A DNA stretch of 64,000 nucleotides. Source: Trichoplusia ni. Its lineage: Eukaryota > Arthropoda > Insecta > Lepidoptera > Noctuidae. The stretch lies in the NCBI RefSeq assembly GCF_003590095.1, contig NW_020800332.1:62001-126000 (forward strand). Reading direction: 5' to 3'. The notes under the pieces were generated by a model. It did no database searches. It was not told where the DNA came from and saw only the letters and a program-made list of their open reading frames with translations. Both the position numbers and the translations under genes were made by a program. Below are positions 32,847-45,045 of the stretch, piece by piece. Each line of letters begins with the position of its first letter. Within the stretch, counting starts at the first letter, position 1.

Positions 32847-35800
32847 CTGGAATGTTCAATACACCTTGTTATAGAAACGAAACTGAATCAATAGAAAAAT
32901 GACTCGTCTTATGATGAATCTTGAGCGGTTTTTTATTTTAATCTTTGTACTTAGTTAGCCTAAGAGTTTTTCTGTATTATTTTTCTAGGTAATTTTCATC
33001 TTTATGATGCTCAACGAACATCAATGCAAGTGCTTATACCGAAAAAACTACTCAGACTTGGAATAAGTGTCTACGACTTACATAAAAAAAAACGAACAGC
33101 GTCAGAAAAACTAACAAAAACCTAATCAGTTTTTCAGATACAACATGCTTGCTTACTTTATTCTTAAGTCGAAACAATGGCCTCGCAATCCTCGTTACTG
33201 TTGTGAAGTCAACCAATCTGTCAGATGATCTAACTTTACACCAATATAAGACTACATAATGTCATCTTCCTTACACTCGTTATACTTCAAGGTCTATTAC
33301 TCACGTTACGTATGCCAGTATCAAATGTCTAAGGGTCCTAACAACATCACATAAAATGAAACGGTTGTTTGTGGAAATGAGATGCCGCTCTACATGGCGT
33401 AGAGTGCCATCTTTCTTCCACAACTTGAAAGTGGTAGAGACAGCAACAGAAATCAGAAAGCAAAATATTTTTTCATAACAATTGTACACAATGGTTTTCA
33501 TTGTGTTACTCCTGTTAGTGCTATTAGGTAACAAAATAGGCTTGATAACTACCAAACCCTTAAAACAAAACTATGTCACAAAAATTCGATTCTGTTTCTT
33601 TGTAAATTGGGTTGTATTTATAGACTTCTGTTTCTGACTGTAGGCTTAAGGCTATCGTATATCATACAAGTCATGCTCACCACTTGAACGGCAGTAATAT
33701 GCGGAAGTAGCCGGGAATGAGGGCGAAGGGTTCGTCCGTGCGAATCGCGAGGATCACGCGGTCCGCGACGTCGTTGGAGTTCAGTTGGGGCACGAATCTG
33801 AAATGAAGGTTAAAGAACTTTATTTTTAAAGACTGCATTTGGAAAACTAACGCTTAGAACCATCTTTTTAAGATTTTTGCAATTGTGGAAAGGGAGATGG
33901 GGTACCACAGAATGCAAAGTGGCGTATTTTTTCATAACTGATTTGGTTGTCGCCACGCTAGGAGGGTATACTACTAATTATCAGATTAAAGCTTTTCTTT
34001 TTGTTATAAAAGCGATTCAATGACATGTAAGAGAAAAAAAAATGCGTTCAATGTTTAATATATTTCGCAAGTACAAATGGTTATATTGTTTAACAACTCG
34101 AGGTACATTGATACTTTTTGTGCAACAGTCTCACGCAATTCAGTTACGGAATAATACAATGGTGCTGTTTTTACTGAACAGCACTGATGCTGATTATAAA
34201 GGTCATAGAACAACGGAGGATTGAGGTTTTTAAGTCGAGGCTTGCTCTTGACTACATGCAAATCTATGCTTCGGATTACACATGTTATTTAGCAGTAACT
34301 ATAAACCTAAACTAAAATTCTGTGTGCTTCCAAAAAACTCAAAATACCATACCTCATTTGAGTATTCTTACGAAATATGTATTACGAAGATCCAAAAAAG
34401 TTGTACATGAATAAACGAACTTCTTATAATATATTATGTTAAATCAAATCAAAAGGCATTCATTCAAATTGGGCTACTAAGTAGCAATTTTTGAAGGTCA
34501 GATAACATTTGACAGCACCCAGTTTCACCCAATCTTCACAGCTTCCTAAGTGCTATTGCTGTAAGAGAAGGAACGGGGCAACAAACTCCCCAACAGCACG
34601 CCGTCTTTCCGTTTACAATGTCACTTTTTATCTCATGAAATCACAAGAAAAATATTTATGGAAAAAAACCTTACCTTGAATTAACTTCCTCAAACATGCC
34701 AGTGGACCTTATGAAGTATGGGCAGATCAAGGAAGTCCGAACACCATTGATGCCTTGGCACTCCAGCTCCAGTCGCAAGGCCTCGTCGAAGCCACAGGCT
34801 GCAGCCTTCGATGAACAGTAGTCGACCAGCTTCGATACTCCGACGTGACCGGCCATTGAAGCAATCGTCACTATGTGGCCGTCATTGTGCTCGATCATTG
34901 ATGGTAAGAAGGCCTTTACAGTCTGGCGAAAAGAGATATAAAAGATAAGATGTGTAAGTAATACGCTAAAAGAGGTCAAATGTCAGGGTGACTTGAAGGA
35001 TCTAAGAATGGATTTGTCTTTTTTAAAATTTGTGTGAAATTCTAACACTTCTCTAGTCTTCTTCAATTATATCAAACGGAGAGACAACGTAACATAAGAT
35101 TCCAAAAAAATGATGATCAAGGTTTCTTCTTTATGTGAGAATTATTCTTTGGTTAACAGCTATAAGTTTACATCCTGGCAATGATCAGTAAGGAGACTTC
35201 TGTATTGGAATCTCAAAGTTGATTTTTAATCATGCCTCAACAGATGGCGCTGTTAGTCTTAAAGTAAATATGTATAGCAGCCATATTATGTGAGAAAAAG
35301 ACTGAATACAAAATTAGTTATTTTTTCTTCGTACTTATTAGGTCATTAGTATTCATGTCTAATTTACTGGAACTGCTGGAAGGAAGTCGTAAACTAATTA
35401 TGACATTTGAACGAACATTTCCTTTATAAACTACTCCGGCATGATTTATCAGTGGACATCCATAATGCAATACAATGCAATGTCGAAACATATTTAGCAA
35501 GAAATCAGATCAAAGAGATATATTCCATATGTAGATATTAATACTGTCAGTCTTATACTCCATAGCAATTATTGAGCCTGATCACCTCGCTAACTCATTT
35601 CCGGTTGGCGATTTCCGATTCCAATATTTGAGAATCCAGATGTTATTTTTCACCGTTTATCAGTAGATTACATTAATAAAGAAAATACATATTATGTTTA
35701 AAAATAAAATTTGTGATTTCTGAACCTGCACCTCGTGCTTAAAAATCCACGCAAAGAGCCACGAGGCCTCCACGAAACAGGTAATAGGAACAAATCATAA

Positions 35801-38800
35801 GTAGGTATTAATTGGACAACATATGGTACGCACTACCAAACATCTAATAAATTGTATTGTTATCAGACGATCAAAACTATACTTAGAGGGCAAAAGTTCC
35901 ACCTAATGATTAATTGGTAAAATCAATTCATGAAAAACTATGGTAAAATACGTTTTCCGCACCTATCAAGAAAGTGATTAATTTATCCTTTTTAAACTTT
36001 ATGTTTCCGAACGATAAATGGGAGTTTAAATTACGCATAATTAGGTTATATGCAAGTACTGAGTAACGAAGGGTTTTTAATAATCAATGACCTTAAAGGG
36101 GGGTCAAAAGGTGTGAGATTCGGACTTCTGAAGTCTTCCTTGGTTTAAACATTAAAATTGTCATTTTGTCGTCTTAATGCGTATGATTTCGCTATGACTC
36201 TTTACGAATAAAGGAATTTCTCGAATATCTACACTAAAATAAACATTTTGTAAAAAAATACTGTTTGTATGCGTTTTAAGCACATTTATTCTGGTTTAAG
36301 CTAAGGTAATAATGTTTTTAATTACGTTTTGCTATAATTAAAAGAGAGAAAAACTTGAAATAATTATGTTCTTAACAATTTCTAAATCGTACCTAACTTT
36401 CTTGAACATGTTATAAAGACATTGCATAGAAGCTATGCAAATAGCGTGAAGGTTTTATACTAGAATAGACAGGGAAGACAAGAGGGAAAAATACTTTAAC
36501 GACCCATATTCCAAAACCCATCTGCCGTAATTGTAATAGGGACCACTCCACGCATAGATCGGAAAGTTTCGATCGATCGAAAACATTTTTTATGTTCCAA
36601 ACCATTTTGACAGGGCATTAAAACGATACCTGCCATAACGATGATCGCGACGATTGCTCTTAATTTGATCGCTACCGACAATTGACATAGTTCAGGAAAA
36701 GGCAAAGACGGAATTTGTTTATGTAAATAAAATGCTTACCCAAAAGTGAGCTAGAATGTTGACGTCGAACGTTCTCTGTATGAGGTGGTCGGGAGTGTCC
36801 AGGAGGTAGTTTCCGGAGACCACACCAGCATTGTTGATTAGTAGGTTCACCTGGAAAAGTAAAATTGCGGAGATTAGATAAAACCTGACAGGAGATCCTG
36901 AATCAAGACAGGTTATATGACCCGTGGGTACGACAAACTATTTTGGTAATCCGGGGTTGAATATGTGTTTGTTACGCCCATAGACTAAGAGGGTTTTCAA
37001 CTTAACTACTTTCTCATCATGTCGGAAAGTAAAAATAAAAGAGGTTTTAACATTGTAAGCTCTGTAAGCAGGCCAGTTATTTCCAATGAAAATATCTTCA
37101 CTAGCAAATTTATGACCCTAACAACCGTTGCTTAACCTCATAGCGGAAATAGAAATACTTCAGATATTTGCTTAGTCCAGCTATTACGGATAGACATCGG
37201 AGACTCAGTCATTTTTATCGTATTTTACCTTTTGGATGCAATATGGTAAAAATGTAAGCAAACGTTATAGCCTTACCTACACATATTTTACAACATTTAT
37301 TTTTGATAATGCTAGCAACGAAATCATCATAAACGTTGCTATTAAGTAATTTAGAGGACATTTGCTGACATTCTTCTTAAGGCACGTTTTCACGAATAAT
37401 TCGCAACTTGATTGCCTTATGTCAATAAAGATTTATTTATTTATTTAATTTTTTACCATATTTAAGTACTAGCGAAAATTTTATGTTTGCGGGCGAACTC
37501 CTAAACGAGTGATTTTTTGGCGCCGTCAGCCCTGGATGGTTTTAGACTCCTTCCTCAGCCCGTCAAAATGGACTTCGCCAAATTTGCTATTAATTAGGTA
37601 CTTAAGAAAGTTGTCTATATCATTTTAAATGCTTAAATAGGTACGTTAATCAAACATGGCTGCTAATGCTGCTGCAAAACACCTTCAATGTGTATACAAG
37701 TGTGTTGACATAATTCTTCAATATTTCTTAATATTACGTAGGTACCAAGATCTAATCATATCCGCTGTCTAAGCACCTTGTCTGTATATTTACAATTATA
37801 AGTTTAGCTAGGATTAGTGTGATTTTGAATAATAACATTAACATAAGATAATACAAACAATTATTTTTTTGTGCAGTCTGGTATATTACAGATTACAATA
37901 GAGACTATTTACAAAAGCAATCATTATTTTATTTTTAAAACTCGTATCATAGAAAATAAGGTTGTGTTAACAAAAAATATGGGCTCAATTCATAGAATAG
38001 TCCAACTCTTGTACAGTTTGCAAAAGAAATCTTTAGCGCAATCCTTTTTATAAAGTGCCAGCCTTTTTCCTGACATGTACTTATATATTGGTGTTTAGTA
38101 TACTTTGGACTAGGTGTCACGCCTATTTTTACTTCATAATCTCCTAGTGCATGTGACTTGAATGTTTATAAAACCACTTGCACACAAGGTCTAAACTTAG
38201 TAAGTTCGGGACACGTTTAAAAAATATAGCGTAAATATGCTTGAAGTTTTTTTGAAAATCTATACAAAAGGACTTGTGTTGATGGTCGTATCGCGTCAAC
38301 ATTGGTACCTATAATCCAAAAATGTCATACAGGACGATGGTAAACAAATATCGAACTCGTTTAAAACAATACCTATTCAAAACTTGAAATACCTTAATAG
38401 GACCGCTGACGTCATATACAAGGTAAATAAAATAGATGTTTCTGAAAGGCCGTATTGTGTAAAGAAATATAGGTATTTATTTTGAAATAAGAACGTTTTA
38501 AGGCCATGCAATGAAAGGGAGGAAGAGTTAAGGGCATTTTAATTTTATTAAAATAATTAAAACACTGGCCTTTTAATAACTTACAAAAATGTTTGTGTAT
38601 TTATTTAATTTTTATTTTTTGTTCATACCTTGAGCTCAATTTAATGTGGGCTGCCTTCATTTTTGTCGTTATAATAATATTTTATTTATGTTTGTTTTTG
38701 TTTAGTATTTGTGTTTCATATGTAGTATTATTACATACCCTGCCAACTTCATCTTCGACTTTCTTGGCAACTCTGTAAATGTCTTCTCTGCTGGCCAGGT

Positions 38801-38863
38801 CGACCACGTATCCGTAGCATTTCCCGCCAATTCCTTTGACCAGTTTCACAGTGTCTTCCAAAC
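32663..38863 (-). CDS. Short-chain dehydrogenase/reductase, epidermal retinol dehydrogenase 2 (SDR16C)-like, 3-prime five exons
   Basis: A probable NAD(P)-dependent oxidoreductase of retinol- or steroid-type alcohols, usually membrane-associated. Minus-strand exons in order: 38863-38739, 36850-36740, 34922-34675, 33797-33681, 32846-32663; all join in phase. Visible motifs: LINNAGVVSG (NNAG), IVTIASMAG (catalytic Ser), DYCSSK (catalytic Tyr and Lys) and CPYFIRSTGMF, all characteristic of the SDR16C group. The C terminus GYFRILLPFKWLVPWPCISD is hydrophobic, as in that group, and continues into about 45 Pro/Ala-rich residues to the TGA at 32665-32663. Missing: the N-terminal exon with the start codon and TGxxxGxG cofactor motif. 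The first visible exon begins two bases into a codon, so an upstream exon must exist. It was not found before 64000. The substrate cannot be told from sequence. Confidence 0.87.
33369..33424. repeat. 56-bp foldback, GTTGTGGAA family, copy in dehydrogenase intron region
   Basis: TTGTGGAA at 33369 pairs with TTCCACAA near 33423. Inner arms GATGCCGCTCTAC and GTAGAGTGCCATC pair with two mismatches around the loop ATGGC. Confidence 0.75.
33681..33797 (-). CDS. SDR16C-like dehydrogenase exon, C-terminal helix region
   Basis: Codes FVPQLNSNDVADRVILAIRT then DEPFALIPGYFRILLPFK, the family segment around the LxPxxVAxxIxxAI helix. Ends TG|GTGAGC. Confidence 0.9.
33798..34674 (-). other. Dehydrogenase intron between the last three exons
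   Basis: AT-rich. The stretch near 34560-34640 (AACAGCACGCCGTCTTTCCG) looks like a fragment of a common moth repeat. A possible decayed GTTGTGGAA copy is near 33890. Confidence 0.5.
34675..34922 (-). CDS. SDR16C-like dehydrogenase exon with catalytic Ser-Tyr-Lys
   Basis: Codes TVKAFLPSMIEHNDGHIVTI, ASMAGHVGVSKLVDYCSSKA and ICPYFIRSTGMFEEVNS. It holds the catalytic residues. Ends AG|GTAAGG. Confidence 0.93.
34923..36739 (-). other. Dehydrogenase intron, 1.8 kb
   Basis: AT-rich; nothing recognised apart from low-complexity stretches. Confidence 0.55.
36740..36850 (-). CDS. SDR16C-like dehydrogenase exon with NNAG
   Basis: Exactly 37 codons in phase 0. Codes VNLLINNAGVVSGNYLLDTP then HLIQRTFDVNILAHFW, the conserved central strand and helix of classical SDRs. 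Donor TGG|GTAAGC. Confidence 0.92.
36851..38738 (-). other. Dehydrogenase intron, 1.9 kb
   Basis: AT-rich; no exon or named element seen. Confidence 0.55.
38739..38863 (-). CDS. SDR16C-like dehydrogenase, first visible exon
   Basis: Preceded on the minus strand by GTTTTAG. Codes LEDTVKLVKGIGGKCYGYVV then DLASREDIYRVAKKVEDEVG, the second and third Rossmann strands with the Asp that contacts adenine. Donor AGG|GTATGT. Confidence 0.88.
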
Positions 38864-40770
38864 CTAAAACAAAAAAGGTCTTCATTGAAAAAGAAGTGCG
38901 TATACACAACTTTATTACTGGCATAATGCAATCGTGTTTTGAACCTAAAATGTCATTTCAAAAAAGTCATTTTAATAAAGTGGAATAAAAAAAATTCAAG
39001 CAGCGATTGGTGGCGTACTAAGGTCATCAAACCTTTTAAGAACTAAGGTGAATAACCTCTGTTCTACAGTTTTATCTGACCATCAAATTGTTGATTGACA
39101 TGCAAGATCAAACTTTAAACAAATGCTTAGTTTATACAGTTATGGTACAGCTCGAACGTCAATCAGTTAAGTCTAATGTTGTCTCTTTCATTCTAACATA
39201 AAAACTAGAGACAGATATAGGCTTTTTAATTAAATGTGATGGTGATTTGCGTTTCAGTATACGTAAGTAGTTTCTTTCCTCAACCTTCTTATTTATAACG
39301 GAATACACATTATATTTCGCTTTCATTAATGGAGATGGTGGAAATACTTATTAACGGTGACTCCGTTATGAGGTTTTTTGTGAATTCGAGTGCATGTAGA
39401 AAGTAACGGGTCCATACAAACGAGCTTCATGATTGTCCAATTTATGCGAGTGTTAACTGTTACAATTCATTGTAGATACAAGTAGCTGTGTGTGGTTCTC
39501 AGTGCCTGTGTATTGACCACAACTTTTCAACAATGAAGTATTTAATACTACGGTTTGTTAAGATATTGCCTTTCAAAACGAAAAAATGCCGATAAAAGGA
39601 TAATACGTGTTTTTTTTTAATTTATCCCACATAGGAACGGCAATGGGATCTAAGCCCATACAGCCATATCTATGTTAAGTTAATTGCAAAGAAAAGGTTT
39701 TAAGGGCACAAAATTATAATAGATTAAAAACACTTTTTCAAGTGACAGTTGACAGATAGGGAATTTATCTATCAACTTGTATATCAGTGAATTTATAGCA
39801 CATATCAGCATGAAATCTTAATTATCGCATAAGATAAACGAAGCAACAGTACCTACTTATATCTCTATAGAACCATAGCTCCACTTTCTATTTCACTCGT
39901 AACCGTAAAGAGCTATGTTCTACTTAATTACTAAATTAATTATATTTAAACGAATGCAGTTCACAAAAATCTTGTATGTGTGTCAGTGTTGCCTGCCCGT
40001 GAAGCACGGAAGCATCCGCGCGTGCGCAATCAACACGCATGCGCAGTACGATACACCCCACGAGTAAAAAAAAATGTATCACCATAAGGAACCATATGCG
40101 TTTGCAATAAGGTCGTCAATGCTCCAATAATGTGTGGTAGACTGTACATGGGAAACTCATGTCGAGTAATAAAATCTCTATCTTATTTCGTTGTAATAAA
40201 ACTGTTTATTATTAAGTTATCGTTGTTCAGTGTGAGGATGTATTTCAGCTGTATTATGAATCGTTACGTTATTTTTCAGGAAGTACAATGTTCATGAAAA
40301 TTCTGTAATAGGTATTTACGTTTACAGAGAAATTGTAAAGAACAATAAATGAAAAAACTTACTAATTATTATGAGTTTAAATTGACGCATCTACTACATT
40401 TCTGTAATTGACCAAACAGCCTTACCAAAAACCCTACGACTACCTATAACAGACCTTATCAAAGTTCCATCACAACCTTTCGTTTACATAAAAGACAAAC
40501 AAAAAAACACTCCAATATCAAACTATGTAGGTAAATAGAACTAATAGGTTTCGTGCAATATTTAAAGGGCAAACAGTACGCGTGCGCAGGCGTACAAACA
40601 AATGCTCTTGGCCGATTACTCTTGAAACCTGCGCCTGATTCAATTGATCGACCGCGTTCGTTACACAAACCTTGGCGGCTTACCTTGACAACTACATGTA
40701 ATTTGGTACATAATTTGGAATTTTATCTCAATAATCTGATAAATTATAAAGACGGGAACATTGCTTCATT

Positions 40771-40957
40771 ACAGGTAGTCAGAAGCTTGAAAGTCTGACA
40801 ACCAGTCTAAGTAAGGGGTATCCTGTTGGGCAGATAACTGGGTAGAGGAGGACAGATAGGCAATCGCTTCTTGTAAAACACTGGTACTTAGCTGAATCCG
40901 GTTAGACTGGAAGCCAACCCCAACATAGTTGGGAAAAGGCTAGGCCGATGATGATGA
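40771..40957 (+). repeat. GATGAT-tail short interspersed repeat
   Basis: Contains ACAGGTAGTCAGAAGCTTGA, CGGTTAGACTGGAAGCCAAC and AACATAGTTGGGAAAAGGCT, ending GATGATGATGA. The 5-prime end is truncated relative to 55211. Confidence 0.75.
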
Positions 40958-42384
40958 ACAATGCGTTGTTCTACAAGTAATAAATTAGTTATGTACTGTG
41001 TTTTATTATTTTTACGCGATTATGTTGAGTGTTCTTGAAACGTGAAGTGTATAGCTGACAACCTTATATATTTACACTATATTATTAGTAGTACACTAAA
41101 AGGTGTATCTTCGTATGTTTATTATTTTAATACATACATTTACATTGTTTTTAAATAATAATGCATAGATTGTTATAAACATTAACACGACTGTAACTTT
41201 TATGTTATTTTGACATTTACTGTTTAGTTATTGCTATCTTGTTGTTCAATTATATTTTATATCGTAAACTGCTCATATCGTAACTTAATCGTATCTTAAT
41301 ATATATTGTGTTCATATAAACACGCTTGTTTTTAACCAATACTTATATTTGTAATACATTTTTATTTTTTGTAAGTTCAACTTAAGTGATATTACGTTCA
41401 TATGACGAAATAACTTTTTAATTCGTTGCTTAATTATATTTTTTTAAACATTTTCAATATTCAAGGTACTTATTATTTCTATTAAATATTTGGAAATACG
41501 TTTCTTTAGTTAATTAGTTCATTGGATACATTCACCTGGCCTTAACATTACCGTCAATTAAAATATTTCAGCAATCGTCGAAGAAATTGTTTGTTTTCGG
41601 CAAGTTACAAAATTATTTAGCGTTTATAGGCTATAATAATATACCTCACGATTGACCTTTTTCTACCTGATTTTATGGCTAACTTAAATGCTGACTAACG
41701 GTGAAGGATTATGTCAAAATTTGCAATTAGCAAGTTAGCTTTTCAATGTATCTATCTTGTATCGGTTCGTTTATTAAGTTCTTCTTTCTTTGAGTATATC
41801 TTTTAAATTTTTTTTTTCAACGATTATTGTTCTTCATTATATCTTATAATGTATTTTTTACAACAATTCCTAAACTCATTTATTCCTTGCATAGCCGAGG
41901 GTTTCACAAAAGTTTCAAGTCAAGGCTCAAGAATACGATTTTACATTTAGCAAGCTGCAATTTTGCGGATCGCAATTGCTTGCTCGGGAATCAACTCCGT
42001 ACCACGTCGCGTTGAAGTGAGCCATACGGCTACTTGGTATTCGGCCAAATCGTCAACATCAATCTTCGTTGCAACTATAGAAATAACTTCTATCTTCACA
42101 TCTTAAAATAATACTTTTATCATTATAAGCGATGGAATATACTCCGCTACTTCACACAATATTTTTTTTTTTGTGAGCGCTTGTGTCCTCTCTATACGAA
42201 TAAAGAAAGTGCCGCTGAGTAAGCATTCGATGTCAAACTTTTAAGTAAGCCTCTTTGGTTATCATTAGCTGTTGAAACCTGGCATTAATTGTCATATTGC
42301 AAAAAGTTTACGGGTAGCATCACTAATAATTATAATTATTCCCTTTATCTATCCGTCTTATAACCTAATATATATTTTTTTATT

Positions 42385-42460
42385 TTACACAACGGCAGCT
42401 AGTCTTAAATTAATAAGAGCATACAAGCTCTGATTAATTGAAGACTATGAGTACTAGAGT
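42385..42460. repeat. Small dispersed repeat related to 27548-27612
   Basis: Contains ACAACGGCAGCTAGTCTT and GACTATGAGTACTAGAG. Internal AGAGC...GCTCT and TTAATTAA-type symmetry suggests a foldback. Confidence 0.4.
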
Positions 42461-42484
42461 GCCTCGACTAGTAACGAGACTAGA

Positions 42485-42625
42485 CTATAACTATAATATA
42501 GAGAAAGATAGATAAATGAAACTCAGGCTCAAAATAAATAATAATGCTCAACACAACACATCCTGGTTAGGAATCGAACTCACGTCCCACTAACCACTAG
42601 ACAAACAGGTCAGTCTGCACTAAAA
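42485..42625 (-). repeat. tRNA-derived SINE-like copy
   Basis: On the minus strand it reads CTGTTTGTCTAGTGGTTAGT (A-box-like), then GAGTTCGATTCC (B-box-like), then GCCTGAGTTTCATTTATCTA. The internal Pol III boxes plus a non-tRNA tail indicate a SINE, not a tRNA gene. Confidence 0.55.
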
Positions 42626-43124
42626 CGACACCTATTAAATAGGACATCAACATTTAAGATTATTACAATCATAAAATCATTAACTACAGTAATTATAGAC
42701 TGAATATAATCAACTTTAAGACGAAAGTTATGGAACTTTAAGTTATCAATCATGTGCATTGTCAAAGATTACGACGTTTTTTATGACACTCTTGACCCCT
42801 GAATAATGCGTCAATATTTACGCGTGCCGTTAAGTGAACAATGAAACATTGTTGTTTATTACTTTGAACTTTGATATAACAATATGAAATACGGATATTT
42901 GTATATACTTGAAATATATGTTTTTAGGAGTCACAGTTATTTTTAAAAAGGTTGTTTATTAATAAGGGCCTTGGTCTTTAATTATGTATGTACCCTTCTA
43001 TTGTGATAACTGTTTTTTAACTGTATTTTGGTAACATTAATAGCGTTGTATCTACACCTTCAAAACACCCGTGTATTTTTCGTTCAGTTGGCAAGAAGTC
43101 TATTCATTAGTGAACACTCACTGT

Positions 43125-43232
43125 TAATACAAGTATTGTGTAAGCAGAATGCTAACGAGAGTACGAATAGTTTCAAATGTATAACTTCCATTAATTCATC
43201 GGCAATTATAAATAGCGGAATTGTGGCCCTGG
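43125..43232. repeat. Half copy of the 61480-61733 foldback family
   Basis: Contains CATTAATTCATCGGCAATTA, TAAATAGCGGAATTGTGGCC and CT, matching the right arm of the full element at 61480-61733. Confidence 0.55.
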
Positions 43233-43719
43233 TATCCAAACATTTACTTTTCTTTTTAATAGAAAAGTTCCATGCTGGTTTTAAACAATGGTTTATAAAA
43301 ATATATTAGATATCGGAGATAAATAAGTAGGTACATTTTACAAAGGTCGGGTTTCTCTAACACAGAATCCGGAGAAAGAAAAATTGCCGGCCAACCGCAG
43401 CGCAATCACTCGCATGTAAGACAAGCAATCTAAAGCGTTATTTTCTCGAATATAATGATGTATATGTAGGGTTGTCAACGAATGCTAAAATTATACCTAC
43501 ATGGATAGTTTTTTCTATTAACGCAATTAATTTGGTACATAACTATGAAAATTTTGTGTCCCTTATAAACTTGTGTGTACATAAAGAGTTAAATAAATAA
43601 AGACAGGAAGACTGTACGAAACAGATATAAGAAGACAAAATCACATCCCGTAGGCGCAAAGGTATTTCTCGATAGGTAATTTACTTAAAAAACCCGTAAA
43701 ATTTTTCAATTCAATACAT

Positions 43720-43967
43720 CTAATATATAAAATTCCCGTGTCACGATGTTAGTTACCGTACTCCTCCGAAACGGTACGACTGATTCTTATGAAATTTTGT
43801 ATACATATTGGGTAGGTCTGAGAATAGAACAACATCTAGTTTTCATACCCCCAACCCCCAATTTTATGTTTTGGACTAAATTGTTTGTTTTTATAATGTG
43901 GCACTAAAAATACACCCAACTAGGAAAAAAAATATTCGGCAAAACAACGTTTGCTGGGTCAGCTAGT
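43720..43967 (+). repeat. Second CTAGT-ending subfamily (Helitron-like)
   Basis: Starts CTAATATATAAAATTCCCGT, includes CTCCGAAACGGTACGACTGA and ends TGGGTCAGCTAGT. The body differs from the AAGCTGAAGAG subfamily but the end is shared. Confidence 0.65.
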
Positions 43968-44365
43968 AATTATCTAAAATTGCTGTAAAACTGAAAAACT
44001 TTACAACTATAATCGTTGATAGGAATGTGCATTCAGATATATCAGTCCAGTAGTTTAAGCTTTAAAAGAACATAGACCTGAAGAGTTTGTTAAATAAATA
44101 TCTCATTATTACGGAGAGCATATTATTTGTACATTCGTTTTTCTGAAGTTTTCTCAGGCCATCTGACAGCATCGTGAGTCGTTGATGTTGCCCTTTGTAA
44201 TAGTTCCCTGCGGCAAGAATATTATTATTGTGACCAAGATTAAGTTGATGTACAAATCGTGGAAAGAGCATTACGTTGAGTGCGGATATGTTGTTTGCTT
44301 TTTTTGCACTTTACATGTATGATTTAGAAACTAATGTTTTTTCTGCTCCATAAATTTTGGTTCCC

Positions 44366-44416
44366 TAACAGGTTTCTGCTGAATCTCAAATATTGTGATT
44401 TAGCAGAAACCTGTTA
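44366..44416. repeat. 51-nt near-perfect hairpin
   Basis: Two 24-base arms (opening TAACAGGTTTCTGCT) with two mismatches flank a three-base loop ATA. Confidence 0.8.
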
Positions 44417-44924
44417 TGGACAACATTCAAAGAATATTTTGTAGTTACTGGTTTTTTGCACATACTTAAAGAAAAAGACTTAAAATTTCTCAATTAAAAT
44501 TCATTTTATAAAAAAAAAACATTATATAATTTCCTTTTAAACTATAACGTAAACCAATTAAAATGTTAAAAAGTTTGTGACATCCCTAGATAAATAATGA
44601 CGGCAATTACGGTGCGTTATCTGAGAGCCCCATGCATGGTGTTATTACAAATGGAGATCAATAGACGTGGCTTTGATAGATTACACCTGTATCACGTCTC
44701 TGGAACAATGTCATTAGATGCATTGACTTTTAGGCCGTGTTCGATCCAAATGTAGAGTCAGCTGTCGAGGGAGAGTATGTGGAGAAACAGTGTCAACGCG
44801 AAACTAGATGGTATATGTCGTAGTGTATTGATGGTATTGTGTAAACGAAATAAAATATGTATGGAAATAGAAGTAATTTTCTTAATGGTAAGGCATCAAA
44901 TCCGCTTTGGGTTGTGCGAATGGG

Positions 44925-45045
44925 ATCGTCAGACTTTTACTGACTATAACTCAAGCATGTTCCCTCCTTTGCCCTTTGAGTACCGGGTCTGTGGTAACCT
45001 TTTCGATCAACCCCGCTATCAGTAGGCATCAGTCCTAATGGGTTC
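44925..45045 (+). repeat. Dispersed repeat with CATGTTCCCTCCTTTGCCC
   Basis: Contains TTTTACTGACTATAACTCA, CATGTTCCCTCCTTTGCCC and CCGGGTCTGTGGTAA. Relatives at 52580-52650 and 63330-63470 share the core, so this is a repeat, not the coding sequence its open frame might suggest. Confidence 0.6.

Noticed and set aside
32650..32894. Plus-strand GC-rich open frames rich in Gly/Arg
   Set aside because: They mirror the minus-strand dehydrogenase last exon, which has matching phase and splice sites.
40560..40690. Possible N-terminal dehydrogenase exon on the minus strand (GC-richer with a GTAAGC)
   Set aside because: No TGxxxGxG or membrane helix in any frame, and the phase does not fit the exon at 38863.
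44777..45025. 82-codon open frame starting at an ATG
   Set aside because: Half of it is a dispersed repeat also present at 52580 and 63330.
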